The notes under the pieces: model-generated
What the model was told of the DNA's origin: nothing
Database searches by the model: none
The model's input: only the letters and a program-made list of their open reading frames with translations
Shown here: positions 43,122 to 52,945 of the stretch, piece after piece
How positions within the stretch are numbered: position 1 is the stretch's first letter
Layout of the letters: every line of letters starts with the position of its first letter
From: Clostridia bacterium
Lineage (GTDB): Bacteria > Bacillota > Clostridia > Saccharofermentanales > Saccharofermentanaceae
Direction: 5' to 3'
NCBI GenBank assembly: GCA_024403775.1
Contig: JAKSRE010000015.1
Location: 1-64,000 of the forward strand
Length of the DNA stretch: 64,000 nucleotides
Translations under genes and position numbers: made by a program

Positions 43122-44377
43122 CAAAGTTATTAATTATCGGATGTGGAGGCGTTGCCTCAGTAGCAATTCACAAGTGCTGTCAGAACAGCGAGGTTTTTGA
43201 CGATATTATGATCGCTTCAAGAACAGTATCTAAGTGCGACGCTCTTAAGGCTAAGCTTGAGGGTACAACAAAGACAAAAATCAGTACAGCAAAGGTAGAT
43301 GCTGATAACGTAGATGATCTTGTAAATTTGATTAATGAATATAAGCCAGAGGCTGTTCTTAATTTGGCACTTCCTTATCAGGATCTTACAATTATGGATG
43401 CATGCCTTAAGACTAAGGTTCACTACATCGACACAGCTAACTACGAGGCTGAGGATACAACTGATCCAGAGTGGAGAGCAATCTACGAGAAGAGATGTAA
43501 GGAATTAGGCTTTACTGCTTACTTTGATTATTCATGGCAGTGGGCGTATCAGGACAGATTTAAGGAGGCTGGTCTTACAGCACTTCTTGGTACAGGATTT
43601 GATCCAGGCGTAACTTCCGTATTTGCTGCTTATGCCAAGAAGCATTATTTTGATGAGATTCACACAATCGATATTCTCGACTGTAATGGTGGTGATCATG
43701 GTTATCCTTTCGCTACAAACTTTAACCCAGAGATTAACCTTCGTGAGGTATCTGCTCCAGGTTCATATTTTGAGAATGGTAAGTGGGTAGAGATTCCAGC
43801 CATGTCAATTAAGCGTGAATATAACTTCGAAGGCGTTGGTATGAAGGACATGTATCTTCTCCACCACGAGGAGATTGAGGCACTTGCCAAGAATATGCCT
43901 GAGGTTAAGAGAATCAGATTCTTTATGACTTTCGGCCAGAGCTACCTTACACACATGAAGTGTCTTGAGAACGTAGGTCTTCTTAGAACTGATGCTATCG
44001 AATTTAATGGTCAGGAGATTGTTCCTATCCAGTTCCTTAAGGCTCTTCTCCCAGATCCAGCTTCTCTTGGTCCAAGAACAGTAGGTAAGACAAATATCGG
44101 CTGTATCTTTACAGGTATCAAGGACGGAAAGGAAAAGACACTTTATATCTACAATATCTGCGATCACCAGGAGTGCTACAAGGAAGTTGAATCACAGGCT
44201 ATCTCTTATACAACAGGTGTTCCTGCCATGATTGGTGCCATGATGGTACTTCGTGGGGACTGGAAAAAGCCAGGTGTATTCACAACTGACGAGTTCGATC
44301 CAGATTCATATATGGAAGCTCTTAATAAGTGGGGCCTTCCATGGGTAGTAGATGAAAATCCTGTTCTCGTTGAATAA
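43118..44377 (+). CDS. Carboxyspermidine/carboxynorspermidine dehydrogenase (saccharopine dehydrogenase family)
   Basis: 419 aa. Makes carboxyspermidine by reductive condensation of putrescine with aspartate semialdehyde. N-terminal Rossmann LLIIGCGGVASVAIHKC, then LALPYQDLTIMDACL, YIDTANYE and the family-typical ALLGTGFDPGVTSVFAAYA. Followed directly by the matching decarboxylase, which fixes the pathway. AGGAGG precedes the ATG inside the speE end. Confidence 0.93.
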   Translation: MTKLLIIGCGGVASVAIHKCCQNSEVFDDIMIASRTVSKCDALKAKLEGTTKTKISTAKVDADNVDDLVNLINEYKPEAVLNLALPYQDLTIMDACLKTKVHYIDTANYEAEDTTDPEWRAIYEKRCKELGFTAYFDYSWQWAYQDRFKEAGLTALLGTGFDPGVTSVFAAYAKKHYFDEIHTIDILDCNGGDHGYPFATNFNPEINLREVSAPGSYFENGKWVEIPAMSIKREYNFEGVGMKDMYLLHHEEIEALAKNMPEVKRIRFFMTFGQSYLTHMKCLENVGLLRTDAIEFNGQEIVPIQFLKALLPDPASLGPRTVGKTNIGCIFTGIKDGKEKTLYIYNICDHQECYKEVESQAISYTTGVPAMIGAMMVLRGDWKKPGVFTTDEFDPDSYMEALNKWGLPWVVDENPVLVE

Positions 44378-44404
44378 TTTTTTAAATACAAAAGGAATTA
44401 CAAT

Positions 44405-45562
44405 ATGACATTTGATAGTATCCCAACACCATCTTATGTAATTGATGAAGCAAAGCTTATAAAAAACCTCGAGATTTTAAAGGATGTCGAGGATTCTACT
44501 GGCGCCCATATTCTTCTGGCACAGAAGGCCTTCTCTAATTTTTGTGTTTATCCTCTTATCGGAAAATACATATCTGGAACAACAGCTTCTGGTATTTATG
44601 AAGCCAGATTGGGCTTTGAAGAGATGGGTAAAGAAAACCATGTTTTTGCTCCTGCATATAAAGAAGATGACATGAAGGTATTGGGTACTATCTGTGATCA
44701 TATTATTTTTAATTCTGTCGCTCAATTAAAACTGCACGCACCTAAGCTTAAGGCTTCAGGAAGTAAGGCAAGCCTAGGTCTTCGCCTTAATCCTGAATGC
44801 AGTACACAGGAAGATCATGCAATCTATGACCCATGTAGTACGGGCTCAAGACTTGGCGTAACACGTGCTAATCTTGATAAGGCTTTAGCTGAAGATCCTT
44901 CCTTTATGGAATATATTGATGGATTTCATTTTCATACATTGTGTGAGCAGAATTCAGATGACCTTAAGACCACTGTTGATGCATTTATAGATAAATTCGG
45001 CGATTTACTCCCTAATATTAAATGGCTTAATATGGGTGGCGGACATCATATTACAAGACCTGACTACGATATTGATTTACTTAAAAGCATTATTTGTGAC
45101 CTTAAAGCAAAATATGGATTCGAGATCTATCTTGAGCCAGGCGAAGCAGTTGCCTTAAATGCCGGCTATCTTGTAACAGAAGTAATGGATATCGTTGATA
45201 ATTCCATCAAAGTATTAATATTAGATGCTTCTGCAGCCTGTCATATGCCAGATGTACTTGAGATGCCTTATAGGCCACCTCTTAAAGATTCTTCCACTTG
45301 GGAAGATACTACCATGCCATATAAATATCGCCTGTCTTCTCTCACCTGCCTTGCTGGTGATGTCATCGGAGATTATTCCTTTGACCATGAGATTAAAATC
45401 GGCGACCGCCTGATTTTTGAGGATATGGCAATCTATTCAATGGTAAAAAACAACACTTTTAACGGCATCCCACTCCCATCTATATATCTTTGTGATGTTG
45501 ATGGAGAATTAGAGCTAATAAAAAAATACGATTATAGCGATTTTAAGGAGAGACTATCATGA
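44405..45562 (+). CDS. nspC: Carboxynorspermidine/carboxyspermidine decarboxylase
   Basis: 385 aa, PLP-dependent fold III (alanine racemase/DapDC-like). PLP Lys in LLAQKAFSN (near residue 40); HFHTLCEQN, GGGHHITRPDYD and EPGEAVALNAG are diagnostic of NspC. Produces spermidine from carboxyspermidine. AAAGGAA-type ribosome site before the ATG. Overlaps the next gene by 4 bases. Confidence 0.94.
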   Translation: MTFDSIPTPSYVIDEAKLIKNLEILKDVEDSTGAHILLAQKAFSNFCVYPLIGKYISGTTASGIYEARLGFEEMGKENHVFAPAYKEDDMKVLGTICDHIIFNSVAQLKLHAPKLKASGSKASLGLRLNPECSTQEDHAIYDPCSTGSRLGVTRANLDKALAEDPSFMEYIDGFHFHTLCEQNSDDLKTTVDAFIDKFGDLLPNIKWLNMGGGHHITRPDYDIDLLKSIICDLKAKYGFEIYLEPGEAVALNAGYLVTEVMDIVDNSIKVLILDASAACHMPDVLEMPYRPPLKDSSTWEDTTMPYKYRLSSLTCLAGDVIGDYSFDHEIKIGDRLIFEDMAIYSMVKNNTFNGIPLPSIYLCDVDGELELIKKYDYSDFKERLS

Positions 45563-46638
45563 GAAGAATGCCTGCTGAATTCGAAAAGCACGCTGGTACC
45601 ATCCTCGTATGGCCTGTCCGCGAGGGTTCCTGGCCACATAAAGGAATAGATGCGCAGAAGACCTTTACTGAACTTGCAAATATAATCTCCAAGAGCGAGA
45701 CTTTGTTTATGTGCTGTAACCCTTCTGATTTGGACCACGTCAAAAACATTTTTAAGGACAATCCTAATATCAGGGTAATCGCTATCACTACTAACGACGC
45801 ATGGGCAAGAGATATAGGTCCGACTTTCGTAAAAGAAAATAACATTATTAAGGGCGTTGACTGGAAGTTTAATGCCTGGGGCGGCGATTTTGACGGCCTT
45901 TATAAAGACTATGAGGACGACGACAGATTCGCTTCAAGCTTTTGTAACAGCCAGGGGTATTCAACTATTGATGCACACCCTTTTATCTTGGAGGGCGGCT
46001 CTATCCATGTTGATGGAGAGGGCACCTTGATTACTACTGAGACCTGCCTTTTAAGTAAAGGGCGTAACAGTAATCTTTCTCGAAAAGAAATAGAGTCCCA
46101 GCTTAAAAACTACCTTGGTGTAAGTAAAATTATCTGGCTTCCAGGCGGAATCGTTGGCGACGAGACCAACGAACATGTGGATAATATCTGCTGTTTTAGT
46201 AAACCAGGCGAAGTAATCATGTCATGGACAGATGATGAAAACGACCCTCAGCATGAGATTTGCGTTAAAAATCTTGAGGTTTTAAATTCCACACCAGATG
46301 CCAAGGGACGTAAGATTAATGTAATTAAGCTTCCTCTTCCAGCTAATCCTGTTGTTATTGAAGAAGAAGATCTAAAGGGATTTGTCTTTGAGAAGGGCGA
46401 AGATGAGCGTGAAGTTGGCGAGAAATTAGCTGCTTCGTATGCAAATTTTTATATAGCAAATGATGCAGTTCTTCTTCCACAATTTGAAGATCCTAATGAC
46501 AAAGTTGCAGTTGATATAATATCTTCTTTGTTCCCTGACCGCCAGGTCTATCCAATCAAGGCCCGCTCAATTATTGTTGGTGGCGGCAATATCCACTGCA
46601 TTACACAGCAGATTCCTTACGGAGGTAATACTAAATGA
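45559..46638 (+). CDS. aguA: Agmatine deiminase
   Basis: 359 aa. Converts agmatine to N-carbamoylputrescine. Guanidine-modifying fold with N-terminal MRRMPAEFEKHAGTILVWP, NDAWARDIGPTF, LEGGSIHVDGEGT and the catalytic Cys in GGGNIHCITQQIP near the C-terminus. All as in standard AguA. Four-base overlaps with both neighbours (ATGA) show tight coupling. Confidence 0.96.
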   Translation: MRRMPAEFEKHAGTILVWPVREGSWPHKGIDAQKTFTELANIISKSETLFMCCNPSDLDHVKNIFKDNPNIRVIAITTNDAWARDIGPTFVKENNIIKGVDWKFNAWGGDFDGLYKDYEDDDRFASSFCNSQGYSTIDAHPFILEGGSIHVDGEGTLITTETCLLSKGRNSNLSRKEIESQLKNYLGVSKIIWLPGGIVGDETNEHVDNICCFSKPGEVIMSWTDDENDPQHEICVKNLEVLNSTPDAKGRKINVIKLPLPANPVVIEEEDLKGFVFEKGEDEREVGEKLAASYANFYIANDAVLLPQFEDPNDKVAVDIISSLFPDRQVYPIKARSIIVGGGNIHCITQQIPYGGNTK

Positions 46639-47510
46639 GAAAAATCAAAGTAGCAGCCGTTCAGATGGCTATGACAAGAGACGTTAATGAGAATATTTTG
46701 CACGCTGACAAGCTCGTCCGCGAGGCCGCTTCGAATGGAGCAAATATTATTTTGTTATCTGAATTAATGGAAAGACAGTATTTTTGTCAGGAGGAGCGCT
46801 ACGATTATTATTCATATGCCACACCTCTTAATGAGAATCCTGCAGTTCTTCATTTTAAGGAAGTTTGTAAGGAACTAAAAATCGTAATGCCAATCTCATT
46901 TTATGAGAAAGATATTAATGTTTTATATAACACAATTGCCATGATTGATGCTGACGGCTCTATTATGGGAATCTATCGTAAAACTCACATTCCAGATGAC
47001 CATTATTATCAGGAAAAATTCTATTTCACACCTGGCAATACTGGTTTTAAGGTATGGGATACAGCTTACGGTAAAATCGGCGTTGGTATCTGCTGGGATC
47101 AGTGGTTCCCTGAGACAGCCCGAGCCATGGCAGTTCAGGGTGCTGAGCTTCTTTTATACCCTACAGCAATCGGCTCAGAGCCAATTCTCGATGTTGACAG
47201 TGTGGAGCATTGGAGAATTTGCATGCGTGGCCATGCTGGATCCAACATCATCCCAGTTGTCGCTTCTAACAGAATCGGTCTTGAAGAAGTTACACCTTGC
47301 GAAGAAAATGGTTACCAGAAGTCTTCCCTTAACTTCTTTGGTTCTTCATTTATCTGCGACCACACAGGCGCGTTGGTTGCATCTGCTTCAAGAGATAAGG
47401 AAGAAATCTTATATGGAGAATTTGATCTTGATGAGATAAGAGAAGCAAGACTTAGCTGGGGTTTATTCAGAGACAGACGCCCTGAGTGCTATAAAGTTAT
47501 CTGTGAGTGA
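46635..47510 (+). CDS. aguB: N-carbamoylputrescine amidase
   Basis: 291 aa, nitrilase superfamily. The Glu-Lys-Cys triad is seen in LLSELMERQYFC, YRKTHIPDD and GVGICWDQWFPE. Releases putrescine, ammonia and CO2 from N-carbamoylputrescine. Last gene of the polyamine operon, so arginine to putrescine is complete within it. Confidence 0.96.
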   Translation: MRKIKVAAVQMAMTRDVNENILHADKLVREAASNGANIILLSELMERQYFCQEERYDYYSYATPLNENPAVLHFKEVCKELKIVMPISFYEKDINVLYNTIAMIDADGSIMGIYRKTHIPDDHYYQEKFYFTPGNTGFKVWDTAYGKIGVGICWDQWFPETARAMAVQGAELLLYPTAIGSEPILDVDSVEHWRICMRGHAGSNIIPVVASNRIGLEEVTPCEENGYQKSSLNFFGSSFICDHTGALVASASRDKEEILYGEFDLDEIREARLSWGLFRDRRPECYKVICE

Positions 47511-47536
47511 TATTTATAATTTATATGGATGCGATG

Positions 47537-47578
47537 CCACCTCGGATTTTATTTTGGGATTCGGGGTGGTTTTTATTT
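47537..47578 (+). terminator. Terminator of the polyamine operon
   Basis: CCACCTCGGAT pairs with ATTCGGGGTGG, followed by TTTTTATTT. Confidence 0.88.
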
Positions 47579-47657
47579 GAATAGTGCTATTTTATAGCTT
47601 TAATTTCATATTAAACTACCCACTTCCAATCAGCGTCTCCAAGTTTTTTTATTTTTG

Positions 47658-48290
47658 TTATTTTACAATTTCACCCTTATCCATTTTAAAAACTTCATCG
47701 CACAGTTCATCTATATCTTCCATGTGATGGCTAGCTAAAATAATAGTCTTGCCCTGCTGTTTAAATGACTTTAATAGCTTCTTAACTTCTTCAACACCAT
47801 CATTATCCAGGCCATTCATAGGCTCATCTAATAAAAGAATATCCGGATTATCCATTATCGCCTGTGCAATTCCAAGACGTTGTCTCATGCCAAGTGAATA
47901 TTTACTTACGTGCTTTTTACTATCTGGATCAAGATTAACAATTTTTAAAACTTCCCTTATACGATTACTATCAGCTTTCTTCGTCAAATTAGCAAGATAT
48001 CTAAGATTTTCAAATCCAGAAAAATAAGGAATAAATCCTGGAACCTCTATTATTACTCCGATTGATTCAGGTATCTCCACATCAATTCCAATTCGCTTGT
48101 TATCAATGATTATCGAACCTGAAGTTAGTGAAGTTAATCCACATATACTCTTCATAAGCATGGTTTTTCCTGCACCATTACGCCCTACCAAACCATAAAT
48201 TTTTCCTTCTTCACAGCTAATCGAAATATCTTTAAAAATAACAGAATCTTTAATTATCTTACCTGCTTTATCGATTATTATTTTTGCCAT
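47658..48290 (-). CDS. ABC transporter ATP-binding protein (drug/bacteriocin type)
   Basis: 210 aa. Walker A GRNGAGKT (residues 37-44), signature YSLGMRQRLG, Walker B ILLLDEPMNGLD and switch His in ASHHMEDID. The phrase IGVIIEVPGFIPYFSGFENLRYL is typical of lantibiotic-immunity (LanF/BcrA-like) and related exporters. It overlaps the preceding permease by 23 bases. Last gene of the cassette. Confidence 0.92.
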   Translation of the reverse strand: MAKIIIDKAGKIIKDSVIFKDISISCEEGKIYGLVGRNGAGKTMLMKSICGLTSLTSGSIIIDNKRIGIDVEIPESIGVIIEVPGFIPYFSGFENLRYLANLTKKADSNRIREVLKIVNLDPDSKKHVSKYSLGMRQRLGIAQAIMDNPDILLLDEPMNGLDNDGVEEVKKLLKSFKQQGKTIILASHHMEDIDELCDEVFKMDKGEIVK

Positions 48291-48927
48291 ACGATATCCT
48301 CCTAATCGTTATAGTCAAAACTGCAACTACAATATTTAATATTATTTTTAATACAACATCACCTCTAACATACATCCCCCAACAAAGCGGATTACATTGT
48401 GCGAAAAGCTTTGTTTTTTCACCTATCATAAATATAAAAGTGAATAAAATAGTCGGTGCCAAGAGCGTCCATGTTGCTTTATTCATCATTCGATAAATCG
48501 TAATGGTGACAATCATAAGCATCATATTATGCGATATAAAAACCAACACCCATAAAACAAAATTTTTCTGAACAAAAACAGCATAAAATATACTAATCAA
48601 GACCAACCATACACTAACATTTATAGAACAGCAGAGAATCTCATTTCGCTCAAGATATTTACGCTTTTTTATACGAATCAATGTTAAAATCTCTATTTTA
48701 TCCAGAGTATCAAGTATAATAGCATTTCCAATTAAAGGTGACGCAAGAAGTATTAACCAACGAGATAGATCGAATAAATTGATTTCTCCATCGTTATATT
48801 TAAGTCCTTGTAATATATATAAATGGTTGCCAGGATAAAATAGGCACGACAATAAAATGGCAACATAAATTCCACAAAAAACAAATAAAACTATATATAT
48901 GGGGCGCATTTTAATGTTCATCTTCAT
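48268..48927 (-). CDS. Membrane protein, probable ABC permease subunit
   Basis: 219 aa with six hydrophobic segments and short loops. It has no clear sequence signature; the role is inferred from its place between another membrane protein and the ATPase gene, with overlaps on both sides. Lys/Arg-rich loop RIKKRKYLER near residue 85. Confidence 0.7.
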   Translation of the reverse strand: MKMNIKMRPIYIVLFVFCGIYVAILLSCLFYPGNHLYILQGLKYNDGEINLFDLSRWLILLASPLIGNAIILDTLDKIEILTLIRIKKRKYLERNEILCCSINVSVWLVLISIFYAVFVQKNFVLWVLVFISHNMMLMIVTITIYRMMNKATWTLLAPTILFTFIFMIGEKTKLFAQCNPLCWGMYVRGDVVLKIILNIVVAVLTITIRRISYGKNNNR

Positions 48928-49748
48928 AATTCGTAATTGTTAAAAGCAATCCTTCCTAATTCAGCCAAAATAACAATTAATGTAATAAATAGCAGCGCAC
49001 TTGTAAGTGGCGATATGTAGTTTTTAATTCCTGAAAAATAATTTTTTATCATTGCCCAACTAAGTATAGAATATTTTAGCGGTGGACCATCCAACGTAAA
49101 AATAAATGCATAACCTAGTATATGTATGACAGAAGCAATAATAAATCCGTATTTATTTTGCCAAAAGATATTAAATACTAAAAGGATTATTCCTATAAAA
49201 ATCGAATAAAAAGTACAGAACACAAATGTCATACCCACAGCAGATAAAGGAGATAAATTACTTGTCAGCCCTGGATATGGAAATTCAAATTTAAATGAAT
49301 TTGCTGCAAAGAGTGGCTGTTCTTCTGTTAATATCAAAATAGCATTACTCCAATTATTAAAAAAATATGTTGGGCAACAAATAAAAGAACATAAAACTGT
49401 ACTGATAAAAATGACAAGCGAATATGATATCGAAGCTAACACAATATAAATCATTTTATCTGTAATCCACCTTTGACGACCAATTCTAATAATCTCATAT
49501 TTACACATCTCATCTATAAAAGGTGCATCAGATATCAAAAACAAATTTCCTAAGAAAAATGGCAAAAAGAAATGCGAATAATTACCAATTATAATAAATG
49601 CTTCAAAAATCTGTATGGGCTCACTTATATAATTTGCAAAAGCAAAATATGCATATATATCATATAGACATATTGATATTCCAAAAACTACTGCTGCCAT
49701 TGATTTAAAAGAAAACATTTTGGTAATATATGTGTTTTTTATACTCAT
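48924..49748 (-). CDS. Membrane protein, probable ABC permease subunit
   Basis: 274 aa, about six membrane spans with a hydrophilic outside loop near residues 135-165 (FNNWSNAILILTEEQPLF). Start and stop overlap both neighbours by 4 bases. Weakly similar in layout to the next gene; not assigned to a known family. Confidence 0.68.
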   Translation of the reverse strand: MSIKNTYITKMFSFKSMAAVVFGISICLYDIYAYFAFANYISEPIQIFEAFIIIGNYSHFFLPFFLGNLFLISDAPFIDEMCKYEIIRIGRQRWITDKMIYIVLASISYSLVIFISTVLCSFICCPTYFFNNWSNAILILTEEQPLFAANSFKFEFPYPGLTSNLSPLSAVGMTFVFCTFYSIFIGIILLVFNIFWQNKYGFIIASVIHILGYAFIFTLDGPPLKYSILSWAMIKNYFSGIKNYISPLTSALLFITLIVILAELGRIAFNNYEL

Positions 49749-50512
49749 ATTCTTACCCTCGCTCTAATTCCATAAACAGAAATAGTACAAAACAAAATAA
49801 TCAATATGGATTGATAAGCAACCACAAAACCTACAGATGGTATTCCTTCAAAATTAGCACGTAATAAATATACTGGATTAATCATCTTCTCTGGCAATGA
49901 GTACCAGGAGATCTGATATATTACAAATGGTACTATTAGTGTTACATATTTATTGGTAATAAGAGTCGATATAGCAAGACCAATAATAGACCACACTGCT
50001 CCAAATAAAAACGCGAGTAAAATTCTTAAAGCATAAAATAAATACCCATTACACACATATATAATTCCTGTCCTCACCCAAATGCTTCGATTAAGAAAAT
50101 CCACTGTCTCAACAGTATCAGGCGTTTTGGACAAAAAGACACAAAGACTTATAACAATAAATACTATTGTAGCCATTGTTATCCCTCCAGATAACATAAC
50201 GGATAAAGCGCGTGTTCTGGAATAATTCTTACTTCCAATTCTTGAATTTATAAAATAATAATTTTTAGAATTAAAATCTTCACAAAAACTGTCGGCGAAC
50301 GGAACCACACAGAATATTACAGCAAATGGTGTATAGTCACTCGAAGCGAATGGATAACTCATAAGATAAACTGGACTACATATTGAAGGTGTAGATAAAA
50401 GTCCTTTAGCTATTGCTAACAATAACGGACGTAGCAGTATACATAGTGAGATTATTATAGATATGTATAATCTAGGATTCAAAAAAATCCTTTTCATATC
50501 GCTTTTAAACAT
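49745..50512 (-). CDS. Membrane protein, probable ABC permease subunit
   Basis: 255 aa, about six membrane spans. The pattern DFNSKNYYFINSRIGSKNYSRTR after the second span recalls the cytoplasmic loop of ABC-2-type permeases ('E...G...l......R..l..ak'). AGGAG precedes the ATG. First of three membrane subunits, following the lipoprotein gene. Confidence 0.7.
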   Translation of the reverse strand: MFKSDMKRIFLNPRLYISIIISLCILLRPLLLAIAKGLLSTPSICSPVYLMSYPFASSDYTPFAVIFCVVPFADSFCEDFNSKNYYFINSRIGSKNYSRTRALSVMLSGGITMATIVFIVISLCVFLSKTPDTVETVDFLNRSIWVRTGIIYVCNGYLFYALRILLAFLFGAVWSIIGLAISTLITNKYVTLIVPFVIYQISWYSLPEKMINPVYLLRANFEGIPSVGFVVAYQSILIILFCTISVYGIRARVRI

Positions 50513-50566
50513 ATATCTCTCCTTGTTATCGAATTATTAGGAAATACAATTAAATCCTGCTACACA

Positions 50567-51649
50567 TTACTCATCCTGGCTATATCCCACATTGTCAATT
50601 TTACTTCCGTCTATCGCAGAAAAATAAGCTTTATCAGCAAAATTAATGACACCGTTTTCATCCTCTAATCTCTCATAATAATCAAATTCCCAAACTGGAA
50701 TCAATACAAACGTTTCTAAAGTGTCTTGCTTAAACGGAACATAACTCAAAGTAATATCACTAACAGTAATTTTATTTCCACCAGATGAAATCATCTCAGC
50801 TTTATTAACAAAAATATTGATTATTTCTTCAAGTGTCAAAAGTTTCTCTTTATTACTCTCCTCTATCACCTTAAAATAAAATCTGCCATCACCATAAAAC
50901 ATTCCATTATCTGATACCTCTGCTGTACTATAAAATACATAAGAATCAGATAAAGGCAAACCATTATAAATCGCTCTTAACTTAATGTCATAAAAGCCCA
51001 AACCTTCGGGATCATTATTATTATAAATTCTCACATTGGCAGGTTCATAATCAAAAAGTAAATCTTGAGAAGTAAATGCCAAAGCAATAGCACAAGCTTC
51101 TTCCACACTTAAATCACAGTTATCAGGCTTTTGTGTAGTTATATATTCATAGTCATTCCAATGAGAATCTTCTGGTGAATTAGCATCTTTAGTTAAATTA
51201 TCATAATCAATAAATGCAATTGCAGTTCCTGATTCTGACGCTGAAAGATAACCATTTGCTACTATATCTCCATTCATTGTAATGATAGCTGATTCACTTA
51301 AAACTACCACACCTTCAACTGATTCAATTCCATATTCTTCTTTTATGCGTTCTTTATCAAGTCCTATTGTAACAATCGAAGCTTCGTCAACACTTGGCAT
51401 TCTAACATTAGAATCAAACACAAGCTCTACGTTCCCACACATAAATTCACCAGAAAAATGGTGGCGGTCAAGTGCATCCACAATCATTTCATCTGTATTA
51501 ATTGGCAAGGACTCAAGGCTCTCATCATCAAAAGTTACTTCTATCGTGGTTGTCTCTTGCAATGTAGTAGGTTCTGGAAAGTTCCTACTACAAGCAAGAC
51601 ACGAAGTTAACAAAATAAAAGCAAATAGATTACTTGCTATTCTTTTCAT
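50567..51649 (-). CDS. Lipoprotein of the ABC cassette
   Basis: 360 aa. Lipobox SCLAC, short Thr/Glu linker, then a mixed domain; FMCGNVELVFDSNVRMPS and LIPVWEFDYYERLEDENG resemble segments of DUF6034-type lipoproteins of Clostridia, a loose match from memory. The last part includes AYFSAIDGSKID, like the calcium-poor PepSY-type turn. AGGAG precedes the ATG. Could be an immunity or substrate-capture component for the transporter. Confidence 0.72.
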   Translation of the reverse strand: MKRIASNLFAFILLTSCLACSRNFPEPTTLQETTTIEVTFDDESLESLPINTDEMIVDALDRHHFSGEFMCGNVELVFDSNVRMPSVDEASIVTIGLDKERIKEEYGIESVEGVVVLSESAIITMNGDIVANGYLSASESGTAIAFIDYDNLTKDANSPEDSHWNDYEYITTQKPDNCDLSVEEACAIALAFTSQDLLFDYEPANVRIYNNNDPEGLGFYDIKLRAIYNGLPLSDSYVFYSTAEVSDNGMFYGDGRFYFKVIEESNKEKLLTLEEIINIFVNKAEMISSGGNKITVSDITLSYVPFKQDTLETFVLIPVWEFDYYERLEDENGVINFADKAYFSAIDGSKIDNVGYSQDE

Positions 51650-51666
51650 TATGTCTCCTTTGTTTT

Positions 51667-52095
51667 TTACGGATTTGTGTAATCTGAATCGTATTTTCCT
51701 GTCGTATTATACGGTCCCGTATAATCATTATCAATTCTTGCAGCAATATAATATTTTTTATTTACAATGCTGTGTCCACTAATATATGTAGGGTGTTTTG
51801 TTGTAGTTCCACTAAACCAGACCTGATTTGTTCCAGTAACCAGATTAGAATCTGCATTATAGTGTTTTAATACAAAAGCAAATCCTGCTCCTGGAGCATT
51901 ATTGTATTCTGTTTTAATCGTTGCTGATTCATTTACATATAGTTTAGTGTTATATGTATCGTAATATGTGTTAAACGTGGTATCTGTGTTTCTCAACTTA
52001 AAAGTGAACTGATTATTGAGAGCATCGACATTCATCCACGACGATAGCATTGTTAGACAACATAGAGTTGTGATCATTATTTTTCTATTTTTCAT
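51667..52095 (-). CDS. Small secreted protein, DUF2712-like
   Basis: 142 aa with a signal peptide cleaved near residue 26 (NVDA). The mature part of about 115 residues is rich in Asn, Thr and Tyr and ends NDYTGPYNTTGKYDSDYTNP. The pattern resembles the DUF2712 secreted proteins that often sit beside ABC exporters in Firmicutes. The DNA lies 17 bases before the lipoprotein gene, in the same direction. Candidate exported effector or bacteriocin-like product, unproven. Confidence 0.65.
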   Translation of the reverse strand: MKNRKIMITTLCCLTMLSSWMNVDALNNQFTFKLRNTDTTFNTYYDTYNTKLYVNESATIKTEYNNAPGAGFAFVLKHYNADSNLVTGTNQVWFSGTTTKHPTYISGHSIVNKKYYIAARIDNDYTGPYNTTGKYDSDYTNP

Positions 52096-52146
52096 AAAAT
52101 CAATCTCCTTAATGCATTAATTAAAATAATTGCACACACCAATTAA

Positions 52147-52175
52147 TTGATATTAATCTTCATAAGTTGTATCCT
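52147..52175 (+). promoter_or_regulatory. Plus-strand promoter inside the cassette
   Basis: TTGATA, 17 bases, TATCCT, pointing against the surrounding minus-strand genes. Confidence 0.45.
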
Positions 52176-52181
52176 ATATGT

Positions 52182-52253
52182 GTGCGTTTTGAATCTCTAA
52201 TCATTCTTTTGCACTTCTTGCAATCCATAGTTCCCGCTGTGGATTGTTTTTTA
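52182..52253 (+). ncRNA. Candidate small RNA of about 70 nt
   Basis: Lies between the plus-strand promoter-like sequence and a terminator made of CAATCCATAG and CTGTGGATTG (10 bp, one G-U, six-base loop) plus TTTTTTATT. No plus-strand gene precedes the terminator, and the hairpin has no T run on the minus strand. It would be transcribed antisense to the intercistronic region of the cassette. Confidence 0.45.
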
Positions 52254-52315
52254 TTAGACTGTCAAGTGCAAGACAGTATCATCAGCACATTGGTCTATCC
52301 CCCCCCACTTCACTA

Positions 52316-52945
52316 TTATGGTCTACTAAAAGAAGAGGAAAGTTTTCCACTAGTATCACACATCAATGTAAGTTGATACGAAGAACTATCCCATAACAAA
52401 GTCGCGGTTCCCGAAATTCGAGCATAAGCTTTATTAGTAGATATGTTTCCAGATGTCACAGTTGGTGTACTACTCCATAACGAACTATTCCCACGTTCAA
52501 ATGCACCACTTTTTGAAACAACACTACAACTATTGGTTGAATAAGAAAAGGTTGCATTTACTGAAACAGTATAGAGTAATATTCCCATTGAAGAATATGT
52601 TTCGTGGATTGCTGAGCCACTCTGAACAGATAAAACTGTTGCAGGAACAATTGAATTATTGGTTACAAATATAGCATCCACTTCAATCAATTCATTATCA
52701 TAGTCTACCTCGATATTAAAATAAATCTCGTCAGATTCACTAAGATATCTTAGTGAGTTCGTATACGAACTCACTCGCGAATTTTCATAATTACATTTAA
52801 TCACATCAATCCATTCGTCATATGAATCAATCTCGTTATTCTCTAAGTAAACAATCAAATTTTGATTTTCTTCATCTGCAATTGAATTTGTAGCAAATAA
52901 AAACAAAACCGTTAATATTAAAAACATTGGTAAGAATTCTTTCAT
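52316..52945 (-). CDS. Secreted protein of unknown function
   Basis: 209 aa, signal peptide to about residue 24 (SIADEE). Acidic N-terminal half followed by a beta-rich Ser/Thr domain (residues 125-209: SVNATFSYSTNSCSVVSKSG, ARISGTATLLWDSSSYQL). Two Cys could form a disulfide. It follows the XRE gene with a 4-base overlap, so the two are co-expressed. Not recognised beyond that. Confidence 0.7.
   Translation of the reverse strand: MKEFLPMFLILTVLFLFATNSIADEENQNLIVYLENNEIDSYDEWIDVIKCNYENSRVSSYTNSLRYLSESDEIYFNIEVDYDNELIEVDAIFVTNNSIVPATVLSVQSGSAIHETYSSMGILLYTVSVNATFSYSTNSCSVVSKSGAFERGNSSLWSSTPTVTSGNISTNKAYARISGTATLLWDSSSYQLTLMCDTSGKLSSSFSRP

Noticed and set aside
52167..52376. 69-codon plus-strand reading frame MYPICVRFES
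   Set aside because: It lacks a ribosome site, crosses a terminator and overlaps the end of the secreted-protein gene on the other strand.
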